Shown here: positions 41,931 to 50,728 of the stretch, one piece after another
How positions within the stretch are numbered: position 1 is the stretch's first letter
Layout: each line of letters starts with the position of its first letter
Program-made: the position numbers and the translations under genes
The notes under the pieces: model-generated
Databases searched by the model: none
What the model was told of the DNA's origin: nothing
What the model saw: only the letters and a program-made list of their open reading frames with translations
NCBI GenBank assembly: GCA_964458645.1
Contig: CAYWJU010000010.1
Location: 1-60,972 of the forward strand
Length of the DNA: 60,972 bases
Source: DAORHV01 sp964458645
Lineage (GTDB): Bacteria > Patescibacteriota > Gracilibacteria > Peribacterales > Peribacteraceae
Direction of reading: 5' to 3'

Positions 41931-42551
41931 GTGAAGAAGCGCCGTGTTCGCGGTTGGCATGACCTGCACATCGGTCATCGTCTTTCCATGCTCGCGTGTT
42001 TGCTTGTGATGTCGGGAGGAACGCTTGTGGCGATGATCGGCGCCAATGCGCAAACCATGGTGGGCATTACGGTCGTCGGCTCCTTTCCGATCAACCTGAT
42101 CGCCATTCCCGAAAAGCGCATTCCGACCAGTGGCAACAACTCCACGTTGCTCACGATCGAAGTCCGCGCTGTCAGCTCCACCACACCGCTCGTCAGTACG
42201 GTGGTGAACACAGGCTCCGGAGGTACATACAGCGGACTGACGCTACAGCTGAGCCCAGGAACCTACGACATTACGGCCAAGGGTTACTCGCACTTGCGTC
42301 GGCTGAAGAGCAGCGTGGCGCTGAGCAACAACGTCACCGTCGACTTCACCGATGCCGGCACCAACAAGCTGTTGTCGGGTGACGTGAACAGCACCGATGG
42401 CGACAACAAAGTGAACGGCATCGATTTATCGCTCATCGTGGCCGGATTGCTCGGCACCACCGTGCGCTTGGATTTGAATCGCGACGGCCTCGCGAATGGG
42501 ATCGACCTCACCAACGCCGTAACTAATCTCAATATCACCGGTGACTCCTAA
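41931..42551 (+). CDS. Secreted protein with C-terminal dockerin-like domain
   Basis: 206 aa. A basic start and hydrophobic segment (HRLSMLACLLVMSGGTLVAM, then ...ANAQ) form a signal peptide or anchor. A beta-sandwich follows, with LSPGTYDITAKGYSHLRRLK, an arrangement I associate with dockerin proteins in CPR. The end (about 149-206) has two calcium-loop repeats: GDVNSTDGDNKVNGIDLSLI and LDLNRDGLANGIDLTNAV, the dockerin type I pattern. GTG start at 41931. A -10 (TAAAAT) is about 60 bases upstream. The next gene, encoding a cohesin-like/SLH protein, overlaps by 11 bases, so translation is probably coupled. Confidence 0.8.
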   Translation: MKKRRVRGWHDLHIGHRLSMLACLLVMSGGTLVAMIGANAQTMVGITVVGSFPINLIAIPEKRIPTSGNNSTLLTIEVRAVSSTTPLVSTVVNTGSGGTYSGLTLQLSPGTYDITAKGYSHLRRLKSSVALSNNVTVDFTDAGTNKLLSGDVNSTDGDNKVNGIDLSLIVAGLLGTTVRLDLNRDGLANGIDLTNAVTNLNITGDS

Positions 42552-45500
42552 AACACATCGCTCAACGGCAAAAAAGCATTCGCCCAAACAGGCGAAGCCC
42601 GTGGTCGTCTCTGCGAAGACGTCCACTGTTCGCACCATGATTCTGTGGGCCGGAACGCTCACGACCATGTTGCTCATTGGTGCCGCCAGCTTGGGTGGAG
42701 ACATTCATTTCGCCAATGCCGCTGCCGGACAGATTCTGAAAATCGTTACCTCCGACGGCGGGTCCACATTCTACGTGGGGCGCTGTTTCCGCACCGACTT
42801 CCGTGCGCAAACGGACACGCTGGACGCCAACTCTATCGACGTCATTATTCCGTACAACCCGACGTACTTGGCTCCGTACACGGGTTCCGGCTGCACGGTG
42901 GCAGCCACGTCGGTTACCACGCATTCGGCATTTCCGTCGTATCCGTCGAATACCATTTCCGGCAACCAGGTCATTCTTACCGGCTATGACCCGTCGGGAA
43001 CCAACTCGCTGGACACCGGCGCTGCTCCTGCAGACCGTACGTTCGGACATTTGTTTTGGAAGGTCTTGGCCGCCAGCGGTTCGTACCACATGAACTACAC
43101 GTTTACGCTCGGCAGCACGATTGATACGAACATGGCCGAAAACGGCGGCGACGGCTCCGACGTGTTGGATGCGGTGGAGAATCTGACGTTGAATCTTGCT
43201 GACGACAGCACCGACCCGACATTCACCAGCTTGAGTCCGGCAAACGCGGCCAGCAACGTGTCGGTCACGACCGGTATCACCTATACCTTTAACGACGCCG
43301 GGGCAGGCGTCAACTCGGGCTCGCTGACGACCCGACTTGCGGGTACCAGTAAGCCGCTCACGTTCTCTGGTTGCGTGCGCACCAACGGCAATCGCATTGC
43401 ATCGTGCAACGTGACCGTCGGGAGCGTCGGCACCCTTTCCTATAACACGCTTTACACTGTTTCCGCGACCGGCAGCGATGCCGCCAGCCCCACCCCCAAC
43501 GAAGCATCGACGATGTGGCAGTTCACCACCGAAGATGACGACGATGCTCCCTATGTGGACGGTCGCAACCCAGCAAGCGGTGCAACCGGAGTTGCAGTGA
43601 ACAGCAACATCGTTTTCCATGTGAAGGACTACAAGAACAATGCCGGCGTAACGCCGGGTCTTGGCGTGGACATCAGCACCGTCACGGTCGCAGTAACGCC
43701 CGCCGGCGGTTCCACGATTACGTACACGTCCGCCAGTCCGCAGTTCAGCTACTCCGGAACGTCGGCCGACTACACCATCACCATTAACCCGAGCTCCGAC
43801 TTTGCCCAGAACAAAGTGATCTCGGTTGTTATCAACGCTTCAGATCTGCACGTGGCACCGAACGTCATGACGCCGGTGTCGTATTCGTTTACCACGGTGG
43901 ACAGCGATGCGCCAACGTTCTCCACGTTCGTTCCTGCGCAGAGCGCCGCCAACGTCGCTGCCGATACGAACGTGTCGTTCCACATTGTGGATTCTGTCGG
44001 TGGTGCAGGCGTGGATATCAACAACACCAGCGTAACGGTTGCAGGCATTACGTACACGTCGGTCAGCCCGCAGTTCAGCTATACGGGAACATCTGCCGAT
44101 TACGCCATTACCATTAATCCGAGCAGTAACTTTAGCGGTGGTCAGACTGTGACGGTTTCCATAAATACCCAGGATTTGGCCTCTACGCCGAACACCGCCA
44201 GCACGTCGTATACATTCAGTATTGCAAGCACGTGTTCCACATGTTTTGTGGACAGTGAATCGCCAGCCCGCTTTACGACCACCGCAACGCTTGGCACGAC
44301 GATCTCATTCCGCGTAAAGGATACCGGCGACGGCATTAACCCGAACACCATCACCGTGACGCTCATCGGTACCGGAGCCGCCTTCCCTGTGAGTCCGCTG
44401 ACCATCACGGGCGCCAGCGCCGCGATGGACGTTACCGGTACCGCCGCCAACGAGCTTGTGACGATTACGCTACCCGCTACTACCGAGGTGAATATCCCGT
44501 ATTCGGTTTACATTACCGCCAGCAACGTGAACGGCTTGGCCATGGCGCCGGTCGGTTACACCGTGTCTACCATCTCCGGCAGCGGCACGACGATCGTGTA
44601 TGTCACGTCGTCCTGCCCGGCTGTTCAGGAATGCACAGCTTCTTCCGAACAAGCCAATGGCGGCAACAATCGTGGCAACGGCAATACGGTGCGCAACATC
44701 GACCCCGAGGATGTGCCCGAGATTATCGCCGAGCGTCAGCTTCCGCGTGACGGCACGATTATCGTAGAGAATGGCATTCCTACGCATACCGCCGCTCCGT
44801 TGACGCCGTACACCGACGTGAAGCCGGGTGACTGGTACGAGACAGCCGTGAAGTCCTTCTTGGACAAGGGCATCTTGGATTCCACGAAGACCACGTTCCG
44901 TGGCAACGACTCCGCCATTCGCGCAGAGTTTGCCAAGGTTTTGGCCAAACTCGGCAAGCTCGAGGACAACGCCGAGATCCCGGCTGCTCCGACCTTCGAC
45001 GACGTGAAGCCTTCGGATTGGTACTTCCCGTTCATCGAGATGGTCGCGCAGCAGGGCATTATGAAGGGCTACAACGAGTGCATCGGTACGCATCCGTGCG
45101 AGACAATGCCGGCTGCAATCATCTCGCGCGCCGAAGCCGCCGCCATGATCGTCCGTTACTACAAGTTGTCGGCCAGCATGGACGCTCCGCAGTTCGACGA
45201 CGTCGCGTCGGATGCCTGGTACGCCTCTGTCATGCAGACTGCCGCCGATCACTGCGTCATTCAGGGCCGCAAGGGTTCTGCAACCGCACGTCCGGCAGAT
45301 GCAATCAACCGCGCTGAAATGATCGTCATGTTGCAGCGTGCGGAGAACGCTCTGACGTACCGCAATGATTGCGCTTGGGGAGACAGTGTTCAGCAGAGCG
45401 TTTCGGCATCTTCCACTGCAGCTTCCAGCATTCAGGCCACTGCATCTTCTGCCGCAGTCAGCAGCGCAAACGGCGCGGCAGCAACGATTCCCTCGTCCGC

Positions 45501-45762
45501 CAGCATCGCATCGCAGAAGGCATCGTCGTCCGTGACTGCATCGTCCGCCGCCACCAGCAACGCTGCATCGCTGTCGTCGAGTTCCGTTACCAGTGCACAG
45601 TCTTCGGATGCCGCATCTTCGGTAGCGCAGTCCAGCGCATCCTCGTCGGTGCACCCGGCCGCTTCCTCCATGGAATCACCCGATTGGCTCTTCGCTCTGG
45701 TCATAGCTCTGACGATCATGGCCATTGCGACCATCGGCGTTCGAATCTTCGTCATCCGTTAA
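42541..45762 (+). CDS. Large surface protein: cohesin-like, Ig-like, SLH domains, C-terminal membrane anchor
   Basis: 1073 aa. Residues 30-60 form a signal/anchor. Residues 64-220 resemble a cohesin (DANSIDVIIPYNPTYLAPY), though divergent. Four Ig-like (Big_5-type) domains follow to about 680, marked by LSPANAASNVSVTTGITYTF, NPASGATGVAVNSNIVFHV and FVPAQSAANVAADTNVSFH. Three SLH repeats begin at about 757 (YTDVKPGDWYETAVKSFLDK), 819 (FDDVKPSDWYFPFIEMVAQQ) and 886 (FDDVASDAWYASVMQTAADH). A Ser/Ala-rich linker (946-1045) and a membrane span (1050-1070) end the protein. GTG start overlaps the dockerin gene. SLH domains normally bind the wall or S-layer; the linker plus C-terminal span suggests membrane tethering too. 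Confidence 0.85.
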   Translation: MTPKTHRSTAKKHSPKQAKPVVVSAKTSTVRTMILWAGTLTTMLLIGAASLGGDIHFANAAAGQILKIVTSDGGSTFYVGRCFRTDFRAQTDTLDANSIDVIIPYNPTYLAPYTGSGCTVAATSVTTHSAFPSYPSNTISGNQVILTGYDPSGTNSLDTGAAPADRTFGHLFWKVLAASGSYHMNYTFTLGSTIDTNMAENGGDGSDVLDAVENLTLNLADDSTDPTFTSLSPANAASNVSVTTGITYTFNDAGAGVNSGSLTTRLAGTSKPLTFSGCVRTNGNRIASCNVTVGSVGTLSYNTLYTVSATGSDAASPTPNEASTMWQFTTEDDDDAPYVDGRNPASGATGVAVNSNIVFHVKDYKNNAGVTPGLGVDISTVTVAVTPAGGSTITYTSASPQFSYSGTSADYTITINPSSDFAQNKVISVVINASDLHVAPNVMTPVSYSFTTVDSDAPTFSTFVPAQSAANVAADTNVSFHIVDSVGGAGVDINNTSVTVAGITYTSVSPQFSYTGTSADYAITINPSSNFSGGQTVTVSINTQDLASTPNTASTSYTFSIASTCSTCFVDSESPARFTTTATLGTTISFRVKDTGDGINPNTITVTLIGTGAAFPVSPLTITGASAAMDVTGTAANELVTITLPATTEVNIPYSVYITASNVNGLAMAPVGYTVSTISGSGTTIVYVTSSCPAVQECTASSEQANGGNNRGNGNTVRNIDPEDVPEIIAERQLPRDGTIIVENGIPTHTAAPLTPYTDVKPGDWYETAVKSFLDKGILDSTKTTFRGNDSAIRAEFAKVLAKLGKLEDNAEIPAAPTFDDVKPSDWYFPFIEMVAQQGIMKGYNECIGTHPCETMPAAIISRAEAAAMIVRYYKLSASMDAPQFDDVASDAWYASVMQTAADHCVIQGRKGSATARPADAINRAEMIVMLQRAENALTYRNDCAWGDSVQQSVSASSTAASSIQATASSAAVSSANGAAATIPSSASIASQKASSSVTASSAATSNAASLSSSSVTSAQSSDAASSVAQSSASSSVHPAASSMESPDWLFALVIALTIMAIATIGVRIFVIR

Positions 45763-45769
45763 GCACACC

Positions 45770-46549
45770 ATGCGTCGCCACGCCAAATTTCTTGCCGGTT
45801 TCGCAGTCGCTCTCGCCGTTCTGTGCGGAACGGTGTTTGCGGCGAGTCGTTCATTCCCGGGGGATCCATTGTACGCCATGAAGACGAGCGTGAACGAACC
45901 GGTGTTGGCGTTTCTCGCGTTCACTGCCGAGAGCCGCACTGCTGTTGCCACGGCTCAAGCCACATCGCGCTTGCAGGAAATCGAACAGCTTGCAGCTCGC
46001 GGAGGACTTGAGCAACAACGTGCCGATGCACTGACATTGTCGTTTCTTTCCCGCTCAGCTGCAGCAATCGCCGGTATCGATGACCTTGCCCTCACGAATG
46101 CCGAGGCCGGCGCCATGCATGCGGCACTCTTCACGGCCACGTTGAATGCCCACGCGTCGGTGTTGCAGAAATTGACTGGCGAGCAAGTTGCCATGGTTCT
46201 TGCGAATGTCAGTGAAACGCAGGCACGCTTGGGTGTGACCGGAAACCGCACCACGCGTGCGCTGTTGTCCGGACGCGCCGGAGCTGATCTGGAAGCCGCC
46301 GCCAGTCGCGCCATCGGGTTGGCATCCGGCGAGATAGAGGCCTTGCAGAAGCGCGCTGCCATGCGGGTCCAAACCGGCATGCATGCCGCCGGAGGCGAAG
46401 ACTTACAGTTGTCGGTTGCACAAGATGCACTGGCTGCGGCTAGGATGAAAGCCGATGCGAAGTCGTTCAACGAAGCATTCGAGCTGGCGCTGCGCGCGAG
46501 GGCGCAGGCAGTGGCGGCAGGCGTGATGTTGGATACAGTGGCACTCTAA
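45770..46549 (+). CDS. Secreted DUF5667-like protein
   Basis: 259 aa. The first ~25 residues are a signal peptide (MRRHAKFLAGFAVALAVLCG, then TVFAAS). Directly after it SFPGDPLYAMKTSVNEPVLA fits DUF5667, a domain of exported proteins of unknown function, followed by long Ala-rich helices. ATG 45770 follows AAGCACACC, eight bases after the stop of the SLH protein, so it belongs to the same operon as the dockerin and SLH genes. Function in the surface complex is unknown. Confidence 0.75.
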   Translation: MRRHAKFLAGFAVALAVLCGTVFAASRSFPGDPLYAMKTSVNEPVLAFLAFTAESRTAVATAQATSRLQEIEQLAARGGLEQQRADALTLSFLSRSAAAIAGIDDLALTNAEAGAMHAALFTATLNAHASVLQKLTGEQVAMVLANVSETQARLGVTGNRTTRALLSGRAGADLEAAASRAIGLASGEIEALQKRAAMRVQTGMHAAGGEDLQLSVAQDALAAARMKADAKSFNEAFELALRARAQAVAAGVMLDTVAL

Positions 46550-46561
46550 GACGACTTACTC

Positions 46562-47068
46562 TTAGGCAGTTGCAGCCAATGCAAGAAAGGCTGCCAGCAA
46601 TTGTCCGACGAGAAACACGAGATAGGCAAAGCGCAGGAACAGATATTTCGGTGCAACGATGCGACTTCCAATGTGATAGAGATCGCGCACGGCGGCTTCA
46701 GCGAGTTTTTCCTTATCACTGAATAGCTCTTTCATTTGGCTGAGAAATGCTTCTTCACTCAACGCGCTGAATTCAACGTAGTGCAGGATATTTCCATCCT
46801 TTCGTTTCGAGCGAAGACGCTTTGGATAGAGGCAAAATATGCACAGCGTTATCGTGAGCAGTGCCGTCAGTATGCAAAGAATTGCTGCCGTGCGGAGAGC
46901 ATCGGTTCGCATGCCGTTGATGGCGAGCGGCACCAAAGCCGCATTCAGCAGAATAAGCCCCTGAGCTCGCGTGTCCGCAGAAGTAATAAAGCTGACATGT
47001 TTTGCAATCGTTGCCGAAAGAACCGAGCCGCGAAACAAACCTTCCCATTTCTGCTGCTGTTTTTCCAT
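46562..47068 (-). CDS. Pycsar-effector-like transmembrane protein (PycTM/DUF5706 type)
   Basis: 168 aa. The pattern matches PycTM effectors: SADTRAQGLILLNAALVPLA (first hydrophobic segment), then ILCILTALLTITLCIFCLYP (second), then a cytoplasmic helical part, ending in the helical KYLFLRFAYLVFLVGQLLAA and so on (last spans). In Pycsar anti-phage systems a pyrimidine cyclase makes cCMP or cUMP that triggers such proteins to damage the membrane. No cyclase gene is nearby, so this is an orphan effector-like gene or a related membrane protein with another job. Leaderless -10 box supports the start. Confidence 0.65.
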   Translation of the reverse strand: MEKQQQKWEGLFRGSVLSATIAKHVSFITSADTRAQGLILLNAALVPLAINGMRTDALRTAAILCILTALLTITLCIFCLYPKRLRSKRKDGNILHYVEFSALSEEAFLSQMKELFSDKEKLAEAAVRDLYHIGSRIVAPKYLFLRFAYLVFLVGQLLAAFLALAATA

Positions 47069-47074
47069 AACAAA

Positions 47075-47083
47075 ATCCTAGCA
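47075..47083 (-). promoter_or_regulatory. Extended -10 of the PycTM-like gene (leaderless)
   Basis: TGCTAGGAT on the minus strand; six bases (TTTGTT) to the ATG. Confidence 0.55.
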
Positions 47084-47151
47084 GAAGATGCATGTATTTT
47101 CTGAACTACGCAGGCATGAGGTAAAATAAGGCTCTCTTCCACTCTTTGCAT

Positions 47152-47514
47152 ATGTCCTACGTTGATGGCTTCGTTATTCCCATCCCGAAGAAGAATCTAC
47201 AGGCGTATAAGAAAATGGCTACCGAGGCGAGCAAAGTATGGATGAAGCACGGTGCGCTTGAGTACAAGGAATGCGTTGCGGACGATATGAAGATTAAAGA
47301 TGTTCTTCCGTTTTCGACGATTGCGAAAATGAAGCCGAACGAAACGGTCATATTCGCATACATTGTCTTCAAGAGCCGCAAGCATCGTGATCGAGTGAAC
47401 GCAAAAGTCATGGCATATTTTGAAAAAAAGTACGCGAAAAAAACAGATCAAAAGATGCCCTTTGATCCCAAGCGGATAGCGTACAGTGGCTTTAAGACGA
47501 TCGTTCAGGTTTGA
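47152..47514 (+). CDS. DUF1428 family protein
   Basis: 120 aa, matching the DUF1428 (YbaA-like) family of small alpha/beta-barrel-like proteins of unknown function. Typical parts: MSYVDGFVIPIPKKNLQAYK, WMKHGALEYKECVADDM, and KMPFDPKRIAYSGFKTIVQV at the C-terminus. ATG 47152 begins the conserved MSYVDGF start; an ATG six bases upstream is also in frame. A -10 (TAAAAT) lies about 30 bases before the start. It converges on the tRNA gene downstream. Composition is lower in G+C than most genes here, so recent transfer is possible. Confidence 0.88.
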   Translation: MSYVDGFVIPIPKKNLQAYKKMATEASKVWMKHGALEYKECVADDMKIKDVLPFSTIAKMKPNETVIFAYIVFKSRKHRDRVNAKVMAYFEKKYAKKTDQKMPFDPKRIAYSGFKTIVQV

Positions 47515-47531
47515 ATCGCGCCAAATCTGAA

Positions 47532-47607
47532 TGGAGCCGACGACCGGAATCGAACCGGTGACCCTAGGTTTACGATACCTATGCTCTACCAACTGAGCTA
47601 CGTCGGC
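47532..47607 (-). tRNA. tRNA-Thr (anticodon CGU), CCA encoded
   Basis: The minus strand folds as a full cloverleaf: acceptor GCCGACG/CGTCGGC, D-arm GCTC/GAGC, anticodon stem TAGGT/ACCTA with loop ATCGTAA (anticodon CGT), and T-arm ACCGG TTCGATT CCGGT. The discriminator is T and CCA follows in the DNA. It reads the ACG codon. Confidence 0.95.
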
Positions 47608-47634
47608 ACATTGCGTGGAATGAACGTGTGGTTC

Positions 47635-47659
47635 CGACAACAAAAAGAACTGTCGGAGC
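47635..47659. repeat. Inverted repeat upstream of tRNA-Thr and dprA
   Basis: TCCGACA and TGTCGGA enclose 11 bases, between the divergent tRNA-Thr and dprA genes. May be a regulatory site. Confidence 0.4.
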
Positions 47660-47734
47660 CCGCTTATTCTGTTGATAAACACTCTTCTTGGCAATACTTC
47701 CCTCAAACGATGTCGGAAGGCGTCTTTCTGGGCC

Positions 47735-47740
47735 TATACT
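47735..47740 (+). promoter_or_regulatory. -10 box of dprA (leaderless)
   Basis: TATACT, six bases (GGCCGC), ATG at 47747. Confidence 0.6.
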
Positions 47741-47746
47741 GGCCGC

Positions 47747-48832
47747 ATGCAAGTCGACACCATGCTCCGCTGGTCCTGGATGAATGTGCTCACCCGCAAG
47801 CGCTATGACAAGCTTGTGGCGCGTTTTGGCAATCTCGATGAGGCGTTGAAGAACTTGAGTGAAGACATGCTTGCGGGACTCGGTTGTGGCCCAGACACGG
47901 TTCTTCTCACACTGAACCGCAACGACGAATTCGATCCGCAGGCGTACATCAAAGAACTCGAGAAGCGCCAGTTGTCACTCTTGGATTTGGAAGACCCGGA
48001 CTATCCGTCGGCGCTGCTCACCATTCCGGATGCGCCGGTGTTCCTGTACTGGCGCGGTGATCTTTCCATTCTGAACCAGCCGTGTCTGGGTATGGTCGGC
48101 GCGCGTGAAATGAACGACTACGGCCGCCGTGTCACAGACGAATTCGTGCCGCCCGTGGTCGCAGCCGGCGTGGTGACCGTCAGCGGTTTGGCGTATGGAA
48201 TCGACGCCGAAGTCGCCAAAGAGACATTGCGTGCAGGCGGTAAAACCGTCGGTGTACTTGGCCATGGGCTCGCCATGATCTCGCCGCGTGCCAACGCCGA
48301 TCTGGCAGATCAAGTCGTGGCCGCCGGGGGATTGTTGCTCTCCGAATATCCCATCGACATCAAGGGCGATGTGTACACCTTCCCGGCCCGCAACCGCATT
48401 ATCGCCGGACTCAGTCTCGGCACCGTAGTGCTGCAGGCTGCGGAGAAAAGCGGTTCGCTCATTACCGCTGATTTGGCGCTGCAATATAACCGCGACGTGT
48501 TCGCCGTGCCGGGCCCGGTGTTCGATCCGCAGTACGCCGGCTGCCACAAAATCATTGCAAACGGCCAAGCCAAGTTGGTCACGTCGGCTGCCGACGTATT
48601 GCGTGAAATCGGTATCGTCGGGTCCATTTTGCCATCGGCGGTGGCTGCCTTTTCCAGTGACTCACCCGAGGAAGAGGCGATCGTGGCCGTGCTCACCAGT
48701 ATGCCGCAGCCCATCGACGATTTAGTCGTGCGCGCCAAACTGGATGCCGCCGTCATCAACGCCACGCTCACCATTCTGGAAATTCAGGGTGTCGCCAAAA
48801 ACGTGGGCGGGGGAAAGTGGGTGCGTGCGTAG
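47747..48832 (+). CDS. dprA: DNA processing protein DprA
   Basis: Loads RecA on incoming single-stranded DNA during natural transformation, 361 aa. The Rossmann-like core has YPSALLTIPDAPVFLYWRGD, then GMVGAREMNDYGRRVTDEFV, then SGLAYGIDAEVAKETLRAGG, and FPARNRIIAGLSLGTVVLQA with SGSLITADLALQYNRDVFAVP. A short N-terminal helical part and a C-terminal winged-helix-like part (about 300-361) flank it. ATG 47747 was chosen from the -10 box six bases upstream. CPR genomes often keep dprA with type IV pili for DNA uptake; no pilus gene is in the window. Confidence 0.96.
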   Translation: MQVDTMLRWSWMNVLTRKRYDKLVARFGNLDEALKNLSEDMLAGLGCGPDTVLLTLNRNDEFDPQAYIKELEKRQLSLLDLEDPDYPSALLTIPDAPVFLYWRGDLSILNQPCLGMVGAREMNDYGRRVTDEFVPPVVAAGVVTVSGLAYGIDAEVAKETLRAGGKTVGVLGHGLAMISPRANADLADQVVAAGGLLLSEYPIDIKGDVYTFPARNRIIAGLSLGTVVLQAAEKSGSLITADLALQYNRDVFAVPGPVFDPQYAGCHKIIANGQAKLVTSAADVLREIGIVGSILPSAVAAFSSDSPEEEAIVAVLTSMPQPIDDLVVRAKLDAAVINATLTILEIQGVAKNVGGGKWVRA

Positions 48833-48835
48833 GAA

Positions 48836-49537
48836 TTATTTTGCTGCCGCCGCGTCCACGATTGCTTTGAATTCGTCGGGCTTCAGGGACGCTCCGCCGA
48901 TGAGTCCGCCGTCGATGTCCGGCTGGGCTAGCAGGTCTTTGGCATTTTTGGCATTCATGGAGCCACCGTACACAATGCGCATGTCCGCACTGGGCAACAT
49001 GCCGCGGATGAATTTGTGCACCTTCTGCGCGTCGGCTGGAGTGGCTGTTTTTCCGCTTCCAATGGCCCAAACAGGTTCGTACGCAATGATCACTTTCGGG
49101 TCCAGCTTCACGGCGTTGATCTGCTCGGCGATTACCTCTTCGGTTTCATCCATCTCGCGCTGGTCGGCCGTTTCGCCTACGCACAACACCGGCGTCAGAT
49201 TCTTGGCCAGCGCTGCAGCTACCTGCTTGGCTACCGTCGCGTTGCTTTCGTGATGATGTTCGCGGCGCTCGGAGTGTCCGCACAAGACGTAGCCACAGTG
49301 CAGCTTGGCAATCATCTCCATGCTCACGTCGCCGGTCCATGCGCCGCAATCGGCCGGGTGAGCGCACTGCGCGCCGCACGGCAGCCCAGCCGCCACGCAG
49401 ACTTGCAAATCCGTCGCAGCCGGAAAGACCGCAATCTCTACCTTCTCGTGTGCGTGGTATGGCGAACCTTTGTCCAAGGCGCCTTTCGGGATGGGATTCA
49501 TTTTCCAGTTTCCGCCGATGAACGGGCGTCGCGTCAT
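48836..49537 (-). CDS. tpiA: Triosephosphate isomerase
   Basis: Interconverts dihydroxyacetone phosphate and glyceraldehyde 3-phosphate, 233 aa. Active-site residues are visible: Lys in GGNWKMNP, His in VLCGHSERR, Glu in IIAYEPVWAIGSGKTA. The phosphate loops YGGSMNAKNAKDLL and GGLIGGASLK are present. It is slightly shorter than the usual ~250. It converges on dprA with three bases between the stops, and lies divergent to rpiB, so three sugar-phosphate genes are clustered. Confidence 0.97.
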   Translation of the reverse strand: MTRRPFIGGNWKMNPIPKGALDKGSPYHAHEKVEIAVFPAATDLQVCVAAGLPCGAQCAHPADCGAWTGDVSMEMIAKLHCGYVLCGHSERREHHHESNATVAKQVAAALAKNLTPVLCVGETADQREMDETEEVIAEQINAVKLDPKVIIAYEPVWAIGSGKTATPADAQKVHKFIRGMLPSADMRIVYGGSMNAKNAKDLLAQPDIDGGLIGGASLKPDEFKAIVDAAAAK

Positions 49538-49590
49538 TGATCGGCATTCTGCACCATTCGTCCGACATTCTCAATTGGAGGCCGAGTTGC

Positions 49591-49596
49591 TATGCT
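49591..49596 (+). promoter_or_regulatory. Extended -10 of rpiB (leaderless)
   Basis: TGCTATGCT with TATGCT at 49591-49596, seven bases, ATG at 49604. Confidence 0.6.
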
Positions 49597-49603
49597 CTTG
49601 GTC

Positions 49604-50050
49604 ATGAAGAAATCCACGCGCGTCGTCCTCGGCACCGATCATGCCGGTTACGTCCTGAAAGAAGCCGTGAAGGCACACCTGATCGGCCTTGGTATCGACG
49701 TGGTCGATTGCGGGACGTTCTCCGAGGAAAGCTGTGATTACCCGCCCATCATGCGCCAGGCGTGCCAGGCAGTACTGGAGTACAAGTGTCTCGGCATCAT
49801 CTTCGGTGGCAGCGGCAACGGCGAGGCCATGGTCGCCAATAAGGTCGCGGGTATCCGCTGCGCACGCTGTGTCAGCCTGTGGGACGCCGAAATGGGTCGC
49901 AAGCACAACAACGCTCAGGTCATGGCCCTTGGCGGCCGCGTGACCGAGCCCAAACTGGCCTGCGAGATGGTCGACCTGTTCTTGAAGACCGAATTTGAAG
50001 GAGGCCGTCACCAGAAGCGTATTGAGCAATTTCCCGATTACCAAGCATAA
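49604..50050 (+). CDS. rpiB: Ribose-5-phosphate isomerase B
   Basis: Interconverts ribose 5-phosphate and ribulose 5-phosphate, 148 aa. RVVLGTDHAGYVLKEAVKAH is the typical start. The catalytic loop reads IIFGGSGNGEAMVANKVAGI, the actinobacterial form where Glu acts as the base rather than the Cys of E. coli RpiB. KHNNAQVMALGGR is also typical. ATG 49604 is used because the -10 box lies seven bases before it. It is followed by rpe after two bases, so the two pentose-phosphate enzymes are co-transcribed. Confidence 0.96.
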   Translation: MKKSTRVVLGTDHAGYVLKEAVKAHLIGLGIDVVDCGTFSEESCDYPPIMRQACQAVLEYKCLGIIFGGSGNGEAMVANKVAGIRCARCVSLWDAEMGRKHNNAQVMALGGRVTEPKLACEMVDLFLKTEFEGGRHQKRIEQFPDYQA

Positions 50051-50052
50051 CC

Positions 50053-50691
50053 ATGGCACCCAAACTTATCATTGCGCCCTCCATTCTCGCCGCCGACTTC
50101 GGCAAATTGCAGTCGGAATTGGACTCCATCGCCTCGGCCGACTGGGTGCAGATCGACGTCATGGACGGACACTTCGTGCCAAACCTCAGCTTCGGTGCAC
50201 CGGTGCTCAAGTGCCTGAAGACCAAACTGCTCATCGACGTGCACCTTATGGTCAGCAACCCCGCCGACCGCGTGTCTGAGTTTGCCCAAGCGGGAGCAAA
50301 AAACATCACGTTCCACGCCGAAACGGTGAAAACCGTAACAGACCGCAGAGCCCTTATACAAGCCATTCATGCCACTGGCTGTACAGCAGGAATCGCCTTG
50401 AATCCAGATACGCCCCTCTCCAAACTTGAAGACGTTATCAACGACGTAGATATGGTCCTTATCATGTCGGTGAACCCCGGATTCGGCGGACAGAAATTCA
50501 TCGTCGAGGTGTTGGAGAAAGTCAGGCAGCTACGATCCAAATATCCGGACCTCATGATTCAGATCGACGGCGGAATTGATGCCTCGACCGCAAAGCTTGC
50601 ACGCGAGGCAGGCGTGAATAACGTCGTCGCCGGCAGTGCTATTTTTCGTGAGACTGACCGTGCCAAGGCCATTGCAGCGTTGCGAGCCTGA
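50053..50691 (+). CDS. rpe: Ribulose-phosphate 3-epimerase
   Basis: Interconverts ribulose 5-phosphate and xylulose 5-phosphate, 212 aa. Family blocks: IIAPSILAADFGKLQSELDS, WVQIDVMDGHFVPNLSFGAP with the metal-binding Asp and His, LIDVHLMVSNP, and MSVNPGFGGQKFI. DGGIDASTAKLAREAGVNNV and VVAGSAIF lie near the end. Two bases after rpiB; ATG follows AAGCATAACC. Confidence 0.97.
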   Translation: MAPKLIIAPSILAADFGKLQSELDSIASADWVQIDVMDGHFVPNLSFGAPVLKCLKTKLLIDVHLMVSNPADRVSEFAQAGAKNITFHAETVKTVTDRRALIQAIHATGCTAGIALNPDTPLSKLEDVINDVDMVLIMSVNPGFGGQKFIVEVLEKVRQLRSKYPDLMIQIDGGIDASTAKLAREAGVNNVVAGSAIFRETDRAKAIAALRA

Positions 50692-50715
50692 TTGCGCACC
50701 ATGGCGATAGTGGCG

Positions 50716-50721
50716 TACTCT
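50716..50721 (+). promoter_or_regulatory. -10 box of the DUF192 gene (leaderless)
   Basis: TACTCT, seven bases, ATG at 50729. Confidence 0.45.
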
Positions 50722-50728
50722 GCGCGGC

